Of a stretch of 13,614 nt of DNA, positions 1 through 10,100 are shown one piece after another. A model generated the notes under the pieces. That model saw nothing but the letters and a program-made list of their open reading frames with translations. It was not told the DNA's origin and ran no database searches. Both the position numbers and the translations under genes were made by a program. Location of the stretch: positions 1 through 13,614 of the forward strand of contig JAOXYB010037196.1 in NCBI GenBank assembly GCA_028565635.1, in the 5' to 3' direction. This stretch comes from Phoronis ovalis. Taxonomy: Eukaryota > Phoronida > Phoronidae. Position 1 is the stretch's first letter, and every line of letters begins with the position of its first letter.

Positions 1-382
1 AGTTTCCATGACTGTATAGCACAGCTCACCAGTCAGATTATCAAGAGCTAGTGCTAGACATCATGAACCAGGACTAGAACCAGGATTACCCAATTATGTC
101 AATCCTATTAGTAATATGCATTAGTATAACGTTTGTTGATGTTAAAAATGATAAAGTAAAACTAACCATATTATCATAAAGAATTAGAACCCGGTCATAC
201 AGGCCACATGTAAACGAATATGGAATTAATATCAGTTGATATAGAGCCAGGAGGGAAACAGTAAACGATCCACAGTCGATTTAGAACGTGACGGAAATAC
301 GTAACGATCCTTGTTTCTATTAAACACGACGCCATTTTTGTCTGTATAATTTCTCGGGACAGATACGGATAAAAATACTTAC
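1..382. other. Region downstream of the putative divergent exon; no assigned exon
   Basis: On the minus strand the reading frame that begins at 416 stays open down to 195. However, a strong splice donor at 382-377 suggests that most of that open stretch is intron. I see no convincing acceptor plus coding exon on either strand in 1-200. CpG dinucleotides are frequent between about 205 and 400, unlike the rest of the non-coding sequence. This fits promoter-proximal sequence of the divergent gene. Confidence 0.4.
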
Positions 383-416
383 CGAAGGAATTGAGATTTT
401 GAATATCGCCTGACAT
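383..416 (-). CDS. Putative first coding exon of an unrecognised divergent gene (partial)
   Basis: Read on the minus strand, an ATG at 416-414 opens MSGDIQNLNSF and one further base. It is followed immediately by a near-consensus donor, GTAAGTAT, at 382-375. Downstream exons would lie beyond the left edge of the window. The exon sits in the CpG-richer stretch and points away from SETD2, as expected for a gene sharing a head-to-head promoter. I do not recognise the product from 11 residues. Alternatives are an unspliced 73-residue frame ending at 195, or chance. The donor context and CpG setting are the only support. Confidence 0.4.
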
Positions 417-1074
417 ACGATAGGTATGTGTATTACCCTTCTTATAGTACTGAAAGCTTCTTATGTTTGACCGCTGATTGCGGAGATATTTGATGGATTG
501 TAAAGCAATACAAAGGAATGACTCACTAAACTAGCGTTGATCAACCACGTAAATAACCGAAGGATACCCGAAACGAAGTGAGAAAGGTCACTAAATTAAA
601 AACATGTTTTTGTTTTTATCTTTCTTTCACTGGAATAAAACTTTAATACCTTAAAATACACTATGATATATAACATTATTATTATTTGTATTACAAAAAA
701 ATAATTAAGCCTTTACGATTAAAGGTCCCGGATGAATACTCCACTGGAACGAGGTCAAGACAGAAAGCAAGGGTCGAGTCTATGGATATTTGTTCGGTGG
801 TAAATGTTTTGCTTTTTGACTTAGTTGCTAACTTAAAATAACTGGTATTGCATATAATATATTTCTAAAAACCATGGCACAGTTAAACTCTTTATTTGAT
901 AAAGTACTTAATTGGATTATTTTCAGCTTGAATGAAATTATGCATTGATGTTGGATTGGCAAAACCACGGCATTCATCAGCTAGGTTATAAAGTCAAGTG
1001 AGTCTGAGAAATTGTGAATTCCTGAGATAGAAACAATCAACAGGAAATACATCGAACATACAAGGAAATTCGCC
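417..1074. promoter_or_regulatory. Putative bidirectional promoter and SETD2 5' UTR
   Basis: This stretch separates the start codon of the putative minus-strand gene from the SETD2 start codon at 1075. CpG is frequent to about 590 and then becomes sparse, the pattern expected of an unmethylated promoter in an otherwise CpG-depleted genome. No TATA box or other core element can be assigned with confidence. A pyrimidine-rich acceptor-like site ending at 926 and a donor-like GTAAAT at 800 could bound a short 5' UTR intron. If 927-1106 is transcribed, it carries a 19-codon upstream open frame (932-991). All of this is inferred without transcript data. Confidence 0.4.
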
Positions 1075-1106
1075 ATGGATTTCTATGATCCTGCTATACC
1101 GACTGA
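1075..1106 (+). CDS. SETD2: SETD2 exon 1: start codon and DFYDP motif
   Basis: A 32-nt coding part encodes MDFYDPAIPT plus two bases of the next codon. The ATG has a favourable context (CGCCATGG). A donor GTAAGT at 1107-1112 overlaps an in-frame TAA, so the exon must be spliced. Joining GA to the T at 3958 yields Asp followed by EDMPSA. Vertebrate SETD2 begins its conserved N-terminus with MGDFYDP followed by an acidic stretch, which is the decisive support for this start. Confidence 0.85.
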
Positions 1107-4100
1107 GTAAGTTAGCTGAAATTTGAACACAAGTCAGTAAAATATTTTGTAGGCATTATTGGAATTTGGAGTTTACTGTATCACTAATGCTATATTATAT
1201 TTCATTTACTGTTTATAAATATAGCCAGACTTTCTTAAGACCTAATAAATTAATGTTCGACGTAATCAAAACTTTGACGTAAAATATTGTTCAGACTAAA
1301 TTTTGCAAGATGCAGTGAAGTGAGTGAAGATAGTTATACTAATTGATAAAAAACCGTTTTGAGTGACTGTAGTGATATTGACAAATTGTTTACGATCCTC
1401 TTCCTTTTGACTCCCTGACTTAAACTATGTACTTGTTTTTATCAGTTTCAAGTATTATTATTCACAGGTTACCCTGGCCACATTCTATTGGAATAAAAAG
1501 ATGATTTTATTATTAAGTTACAATTATAAGATGAGAAAACAAAGGATTTTTTTCTGTTTTAAAACAGGCTTCTGCTTACTGTGGTTTGTCAAATGTCTCT
1601 AAGTGATAGTAGTAAAAAAACAAGTAACTGGATTTTAGTAGACTAACCATTTAAGATTATAAAGATGTAATAAGAACCATATTACACACATCACTGATAA
1701 AAATCTTATAATTATTCATTTACAAAGCAGATTTTTGGTAGTTTTGTTGGGAAATCACCTTTTGTTACTTATAGTCTCTCTGTAGAACAAATACATCCTG
1801 ACCTAATTTAAATGCCAGTCTTTATTTCAAGTGTGGCTATGAAAGTTCAAAGCTGAATAAGAATAACAGTATATTAGTGGACTACAGATATTTTAAAATC
1901 TGAATGGTGACATGTCATGCATTACTAACTAGTTCTTAAACTTATGTATGGAGCATTTCTTTTCAGATGTACTAAAATATTTTGAAATGAGTTTCATTTA
2001 TTAAATGGCATTCCTGTTATTGGCATACTGCTTTGTAAAAAACAATCATATTTTATGATTTAGGAAATTAGGATTTCAGTGTTCTTTATTCTACGTGCAT
2101 TTTCAATCTTCAGGCTGTTTAGGGATCATCTCAAAAGTTGTCACAATGACCACAAACGTATAGTGTTTCGTATAGGAATTACCCCCACCCCCCTGATCAA
2201 ACGTAGGGGGTGTTAGTGAGATTTGGACGTCACGCACGTGTGAAAACTGACAACCAATTTCAGGAGCGAAACCAGGGCCGTCAGACATTTTCAAAAGGGG
2301 GGTGTGAGAGAGAAATATCAGTTCAGTAATCGGAAAAAGGTCGCTGAAACGTCTCCGTGCTGCCAGAAAAAATTGCAAGCAAAAAAAAGGCCATTTCCAC
2401 TCCTATTGTAACAATACAGAATGAGTGCCGTAAACAAACAAAAACATTTCTTTCTGTGCCAAAGTGGGTGGTGCGACGGGGGTACGTTCACTATTTCAAA
2501 ATGGGGTGTGTTAAAGGAATGATTTTTTCATTTCGCACTAAACCATAAAGGTAGGGAGATTTTAACCCCCCTGCCCCCTATACGAAACACTATACGTTTG
2601 TGGTCATTGTGATAACTTTTGAAATGATCCCTTACAATGTTATCAAACAACAGTAAAGTTGAGGTATATTAAGGAATGTTCTTTTCGTTTATAATAGCAT
2701 ATAGGCTAAAATCTGTTGTGTTTTCATGGCAAGAAGGAAGAGTACAGAATATAGATGTGTCATCCATTAGTGTCAGCCATATTGAATTCTTTATAAATGT
2801 TCTATTTTTAGTATAAAACACTAAAGTTGCAGTGGTACAGCTTTAGGAATATCTTCACAATAGGGTCAAATGCAGTAGTTACATAATTAACTATAAAATC
2901 AAATTGAAGCCATATTTTAACAGTAAGGGCCGGAATGGATATGTTGACTAAAATGTAACTATCAAGTACTATTTAAAAATAATTGAATCCAATTAATTAT
3001 GGCTAAAACACAGGAATAAATGCATAACTAAATATCACTTATGCTAGCTGTTACTGGTTAGTTGACATCAATTTGAAGTTATATGCTGGGTTACAAATGT
3101 ACTTCATTAAATGTATTATTCACAAACAGTCCTTCATACATACTAATGATTTTCATGCATTAATAGGTCACAGATACAAATAAAGATTTTATTCAGATTT
3201 TTAGTAAAAATCAATACAAACACACAAGATACACTTATTCTAAAATGTATTGCTTATACTACAGTTTTTGAAATATTGAAGTTAGCAAAATAGAATTTTT
3301 TTGTTACATTACCAAGACTATTAAAGCAACAAAATAAAAGCAGATGTGGCGCGCTTGTATTATAGGCACATAGGATGTGACAGTCGACTGTTAATTGAGT
3401 TGTGCCTTGATCATATAAAAATAGAATCTGACTTGAACAGAAGTCTTGTACAGTACAGAGAATAGTGGAACTGAGAAGCTTGTGGACAATTCTACATTGT
3501 ACTTAACATTGTTGTTTTACATGTAGTTTGAATATTAAATGCAATATAATTTGTATTTTGCTCTTCATTGTGTTTGGTAGAAAAAAGTTTATGTGGAGCC
3601 AGTCCTTTAACATGGAATCATGAAACATGTTCTTTTTAATATTATATGTCAAAAATAGCTTTAATTCTTAAACTTCAAATATATGTATTACCAAATGTGG
3701 AAGATGTTTATAGTTACAGACAATTGTTTATTTTGTCTACTAGCTATGCTTTCTGTATTTGGTTAATAGTTTTTGTTATTTCAAACTCCTTAATGTAGTC
3801 ACATGTATGGATCTGAAACTTACACATTATTTACAATGTTTTATTTAAGAAAAAATGAATAACTGAGTTTTTGCACTTAAAGTTACAAGTGTATTTATTA
3901 TATTCAGCTTCTATTTTGGAATAAAGATGTCACTAATTAAATATTGTCTTTTTTCAGTGAGGATATGCCTAGTGCCAGCAACAGCACAGAGTTTGAATCT
4001 GAGAAAATAGAAACGAACACTGGTCTTCCCAATGTTGCTGCAAAGGAAGGCATTGACCAAACTGTAAACAAACGAGAAAATATTCCAGTCATGTCCATGC

Positions 4101-7100
4101 AAGAAGTAGCCAAAGATTTAAAGACTTCATCTATATCAAAAAGTAGTCTACTTGATATACCACTTCCTAGTATGACTACTACCACTAAAAATATGGAGGC
4201 GTTAATGAGTATTCCTTTACCACCTAATACTAAAACCTTCGGCATTCCTCCAGCAGAATCTACGCTGAATGAAACAGTACAGAATTACAACATGTGTAAA
4301 GATGATGGAGTAGAGTCGCTAACTTCACCACCTCCAAAACCAAGTAAAGCTCAACAACTTCTAAACATAGCAAAAACAAATGTAACACCAATAAGGCCTT
4401 GGCCTAAACTAGGCGGATTGACAAGTAAGCGATTTCCTTCTAAGAGAATAACCACATTGGATATTCCATCCAAAGCTGTATTACCATCAAAACTGCAGCC
4501 ATCTATAGTTATCCACCACACAGAGTCTCCACCATCTGTGCCAACTGAACAGATAACACCACCAGTATCAGTACCACTTTCTTCTGAACCTCCTGTACAT
4601 CAACTGCATTTGCAAGCAATGTCTGACTCATCATTTGCTATGAGTTTGCCAACCAGTCCAAACACTACAGCATTAAAAACTTCGGTTAGTAACATAATTT
4701 CCGGGACAGCTTTGAAAACCATGAACTTTACAGGTACTAAAGCTGTACATAAGATGGTTCTTGGATTAACATCTAAGCAAGGCTTTGGAGCCACAGAACT
4801 AAAAAAAGATAGTACCGACAATAAAATAAAATTTTCAATCAAATCAATGAAACGCTTGGTTCAGTATACAGATGATTCTGAATCACAGGAGACTGAGAGT
4901 GAGGTATCTGAAAATGAAGTGATTGCATCACCTGTTAAACCAGTTTTTATTGGCAAAAGCATAAGTGCAAAGATAAGTCCAAACCCTGCTAAAGACAAAA
5001 AAAAGTTAATGCCAGATACTGCTAAAGATTATTTAAATACTGAAACACCAAAGTCATCACAAACTGAATGTGTTACCACAGTGCCTTCTGTGGTTACATT
5101 TCCTATTCCACTAACTCAGAAACAAGCAAAACATTTAGCTGCTAATGCTGCACAACAAATTGCTAATAGACTGAAGGTTCAAAAACTGAGTCAAAGTGAT
5201 CGTTCTTGCGATGAAAATCGAAAATCGAGAACTCCATCTCCAGATCTTAGTGAACAGAAACAAAAGGAAGGTAAACCAAAACATTATTTTAGCAGAAATA
5301 AGAGAGATAGCAAAAGTCCAGAATCAAGTCAAAGCCACAGAGGTAGATCAAAAAGCTTAGAGAAAGAGCACAGTTATAGACATATTTCCCCTTCTGAGCA
5401 AGTTCGAAAATTGGCTTCTCAAAGATCTCCAGCGGGAAATAGGAGTCCTGAACATATTAAACGCTCTAGAACACCATCTAGCAGGAATTACAAATGTGAA
5501 GATTTGTCGCATCGATATTCTAAAACTCCAGAAAGTTATCGAATATCAAGATATAAAGACAGATATCCACAACGAAAAAGTTCAAGTTCCAGGAGTAGGT
5601 ATGACAGATGTCGCAGATCATCACAAAGCCCAACTGATAGGGTCAGGGATAGACCTTACTCATGTTCCTCACAAAGTCCGGAGTCTCATACTAGAACAAG
5701 AAATTCATCTTGTAGTCCAGGTAACTATAACAACTGGGGGAGAAGACCTCGATTAGTTTCTTCAAGGAGTCCAGATAATAGGCATACATCAAGTTCGTAC
5801 TCAACTAGACATCAAAGCTTTGACAGGCATCCTAGCCCAAATGACCACAGTGGCAAAAGAGTGTTAATCGAGAATAATTCTAGAAACAAAAGTCCGGGTA
5901 TAAAAACTAACAGAAGATGTGATGAGAACTCTGTATCAACTGTTAGACCAATATCTCCTACTTCGAGTTCAAGTAGCAGTAGTAGTTCCAGTTCAGAAAG
6001 TTCAAGCAGCAGTGAATCGGAAGACAATGACTTGCAAGAATCAAAACAGACATCTGAACAACAAACTGTTAACGACAGTCAGGAATTGAAACTGGAAGAT
6101 ATTAGTTTACCACCTGAAAGTAATTCCCAACAAAAAAACAGTAACAAAGCAAACAAAATTAGTTCTCTTAGTAAAGATAAAGAACCTAATGTTTTTCAAC
6201 CAGCCAAAATTGATAATCTGAAACAAACTGAACCGCAAAAACCTGAAAAACTGAAAATTCTATTGAAGCCTCATCGCAGTGCTAGTAAACCAATTCTCAA
6301 CGTATTTGTTGGAGATGAAGATAGTGATGAGGAGATATCTAAACCAAAGAACATGGGCAAACTAACAAAAAGTGATAACATTCAAATGAAATTGGCGGAA
6401 TCTCTCCATAGACACAAAGACCCGTTTCTGCTATCTAACCTGCAAAGTGAAGTAGAAAGACGACAAAGATTAGATGATGATGTTTGTACTTTGAATAAAC
6501 CAGATGAAGGTCACATATATGGACAAGAATTTGATGTTGGGTCTAACTCAAAAAATATGCCACATGATAGAAGGAGACTACATAGACAAGGTTGGATAAG
6601 TCCAAACAGAGACAACAAAATAAAGGAATATGAAATAAAGTCTTGTGCTGAATCATGCAATGAAAAGGGTACCAGTCCTATTAACTTATCTTTTAAGAAT
6701 GAGATTTGTCAGATGTTGAGCTCACCTGATTATTATTCAACAAGGCAGGATAAATTTCTGCAACTGAGGAATGAAGGTGAAAATAAGACTCACACTGACG
6801 AAACTAATTTAAGCCCTCGAAAGGATCAGGACAACTTTGACAAATGGTATAACAGTGAAAGTCTCGAATTTGAAAACCTAACTGACATGAAGCAGACTAG
6901 TGCAACCCATTCTAATACAAGACACGAAAAAGAGACCATGGGTGACAGCCCCAAAAACATTATATCAGAGCAGGGACATAGTTCGATGCCGCATAGCAGT
7001 GGTCTTGATCAGTGTAAGAACCGCAGTCATAGCCCTCAGGAAAAAAAATATAGCACAAATCTGCTTGACAGAAAATGTAGTACAGGTTCTCACAACCAAA

Positions 7101-10100
7101 AACATGGTAGTAGTAGTCCACATAGCACAAAACATGACACAAACTCTGGAGACAGAAAGCACAGCACAAGTCCGTGTGATGAAATAAGTGGTATGAGCCC
7201 ACATGGCAGTACAAGTTTGTGTGACAATAAACGTAGCATGAGTCCACGTAGTAGAAGTCGGCAGGAACATTATCATGGTACAAGTCCTCGTAACAGAATG
7301 CATAGTCCATATAATACGAAATGTAGTACTAGTTCTTTTGATGAAACATGTGATATGACTTCAAGTAACAGGAAACACAGTAGAAGTCCATCTCAAAGAA
7401 AACATAGCTCTGGTTACTCTGATAGAAAGTGTAGTACGAGTTCACATGACAGAAGGCATAGTATGAGTCCACGTTTAAGAAAACGCAGTGAAAGTCCTTA
7501 TATAAAGAAATCTCGCTACAGTCCCAGACGTTATGATGACCATCGAAGTTTTAATAGGCATGAATACAGCAGCCAAAGAAATAGTCGTAGAGATTTTAGA
7601 CATCGAGAATCGAAACAAGATTTTCGTTACAGATCTCGAGATAATTATAAGAAATACAGCCATCGATCTAGGTCTCGGGAACACCACTCCCCATTGTATC
7701 GAAGGAGTGATAAATCCTATTCTCCAAAACGGAGGTCTATATCACGGATGTCACGGTCGCCAGGAAAACGAACACCATCACCTTGGGAGAAAGAGAGAAT
7801 CTTGCGTTCTCAAAGGCCACTTGCCTCATTTAGTGGCCCTGATTACAATAGTGGTCACATATCTGGTATCGCTCAAAATTTCACACTCACTTCTGGTCCA
7901 AGTAATGTGCAAGATGATCGAACTAGTAGAGATATGTCCATGTCACCTGGTACACCCCTCCAAGATGAGTCATCCAATGATTCCACTACATTCATATCTT
8001 CTACAACTTCAGTTCATGATATACCAGTACCTTCTATGATGCCGCAGAATATTCCTGCTGTGCCAGCACCCCCTCCCAGATATGATTACCAACAAAGTGT
8101 TTTTCAGTATGGCCAAGGGGCACAACTTGGTAGCCACTTTCAGTATCAAAACGCTGCAGTGAGTGGACTACCACCACAACCACGTCTACCAATGAAAGTT
8201 GAGATTAAACCCATGCACCCAACAAATACAGATACTGTACCTCCTCTGCCTATTCTGCATCAAAGGCAAAATTTACAAAATATGCATCCTGTTGCTCACC
8301 ATAGTGATGTAAAAGCACCACTGTTAAGATTCAAATTCTTAGCAAGACAAGCTGAAAAGAAGAGCCCTGCTGTACCTCAAAATGTGGAAAATGATACTAA
8401 CCAGTTGCAAAGGATAAAGAACGTTTTTGGTGAGGAAGAAGACGAAAGCAAGCAAAAAAAACTCACATCATTAGGAGATGATGCAATGCACAGAAAAGTA
8501 ACAGTTACTTTAGCAACAAGTACTGCTATGACGAATGTTGTTTGCAACAACAAAGCCATTAGCGATGATCGCTTAAAAACAGTGGCCTCCTTTTCAACAG
8601 GAAATGTTGATAGTGTGTTTGGTGTTACGCCTAGTTCTGATAAGGGTGATCTTAAAACAAGTGATCATGATACTAAACCTGAAGACAAAACAGCTGTGGA
8701 TTTCAATTCTGATGACTTTTTATTTAACGACTCTATTGCTGATAGCACACACAATGGAAATAGTGACATTGAATTAGCGTTCATGGGTAGAAAAAAGAAA
8801 GGCAGAAGAAGTCGGTTCCAGTCAGCAAATGAGAATGAAGATTCAGATGTTGACTCAAAAACCAGGAGGCGCAGCAGCAGAATTAAGTCAATTGAAGTGC
8901 GACAAAAACAGGTATAGAAATATAAAAAATTTAATGCACCTGTTGTAAATTTCCTTTATGTGAATATAATTTTAGAGGTACTTTGAAGAAGCTTTATATT
9001 TTACTCATTGGACGTATTCTGATAGAATGATAGTATTGCATCATTAGTCAAGATTATAATTAATATAATTTGGTATGTCACTTTGAACTGATATTAATAG
9101 AGTGTGCAAGCTAAAAAAAAACAGTAGTAATATTATATAAGATATAACTTTGTGATGGCTTCAGTAGATATAAATTTTACAGGAAAATGAGGAACGTCAG
9201 AAACAGAAGCAAGAGAGGCATCAACAAGAGAAGGAGGAAGAGGAGCAGAAAAAAATAGAAAAAGAAAACAGAGAAGAAACAAATGAGAACAAAAGTGTTG
9301 AACAAAAGCAAGAAGATGATTCCCATAAATCTTCATTGCAGCAAATAGTAATTCCATTTACAAGAGAATCAGCAATCCCACTCCCAGCACGTAGCACTTG
9401 TAGCAGACCGGATGCCAGTAGTGGAAATGCTACGCCAAGCCCATCAAAGGTGTGGAAGCTGAAAGCTCGTTGGTCACGTGCTCTTGAGATGGAGACGGGC
9501 TGTGAAGCTTCCACATCTCCACTAGTATTAACACCACCCATTTCTGAAACAAAGCCCATGCTTGTTTCACCGGGTAAGAGTGAAGAAAATGGAACAGATG
9601 AATTGAAATCCAGGACTGAAGCTGTAGATAACACAGATATCAAATCAATTACTCCAGGTTGGTTGATTGTGTACCACTTACTTGGTCCAGAAAAAGTCTA
9701 GTAAAATTATGATGATATTTTTGTGATGTATTAGCTTATTTCACATTTTCACTGTGTACACATTTTTACTCCACATTAGTAAGAATTCCTGACATTGCGA
9801 AGGATTGCAACTCCATCTTTTTGTGGATTCTTATATTTTGTTGTTGTAGAAAAAGCGTGTAAAGTGCCAGTCCTGAAGCTTGAACGACTTGAAACGGATG
9901 TGCCAGGTCAGTCAGCTGACAATGTTACAAGCATCTTAACACTGGAAAAAGAAAACATCAAACCACCGTATTTTGAACCCCTGGAAGAAAATTTGCATCT
10001 CTCAGAAAGGTACTTCGAATTAGCCTTTGTTTATTCCCTATATGTACAAGCTGCTAGATGTAGTGGTAGTTAATATATATTCTTTTTGCTTATATTTCAT

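Larger units (their letters stand above)
2122..2631. mobile_element. Non-autonomous DNA transposon (MITE), PIF/Harbinger-like
   Basis: A 510-bp element has near-perfect 55-bp terminal inverted repeats beginning GGGATCAT, with two mismatches. It is flanked on each side by TTA (2119-2121 and 2632-2634). A 3-bp TTA/TWA target duplication together with G-rich ends is typical of the PIF/Harbinger superfamily. The interior (2177-2576) is G/C-run-rich and CpG-rich compared with the surrounding intron and has no transposase-like frame. The element must therefore depend on a transposase encoded elsewhere. The structure is seen directly; the superfamily call is inferred from the duplication and ends. 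Confidence 0.85.
1107..3957 (+). other. SETD2 intron 1 (2,851 nt)
   Basis: The intron runs from donor GTAAGT at 1107 to the acceptor ending TTTTTTCAG at 3957. It is strongly AT-rich and, outside the mobile element at 2122-2631, contains no frame that looks coding and no recognisable RNA gene. The internal open frames are short and mostly fall inside the inverted-repeat element. Being the long first intron, it may contain enhancers, but none can be identified from the sequence. Confidence 0.8.

Noticed and set aside
2103-2548. Open frames of 91 (minus) and 63 (plus) codons in intron 1
   Set aside because: Both fall in or across the MITE and its inverted ends and contain no transposase motifs; they start or end in the repeats.
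3944-3957. ATG at 3944 as the start of the 1,657-codon frame
   Set aside because: The bases 3944-3957 form the pyrimidine tract and AG of a splice acceptor, and the upstream exon at 1075 supplies the conserved N-terminus in phase.
6960-7310. Two antisense open frames of 112 and 116 codons
   Set aside because: They lie opposite the 27-bp tandem repeat array. The repeated codons give Cys/Tyr/His- or Thr-rich periodic translations with no biological features.
7533-8039. 168-codon plus-strand frame overlapping exon 2
   Set aside because: It is in a different frame from the clearly coding SETD2 frame and has no domain-like features; a shadow.
9221-9643. Antisense 140-codon frame opposite exon 3
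   Set aside because: It is complementary to a Glu/Lys-rich coding exon, which gives Ser/Phe/Leu-rich antisense translation; no independent support.
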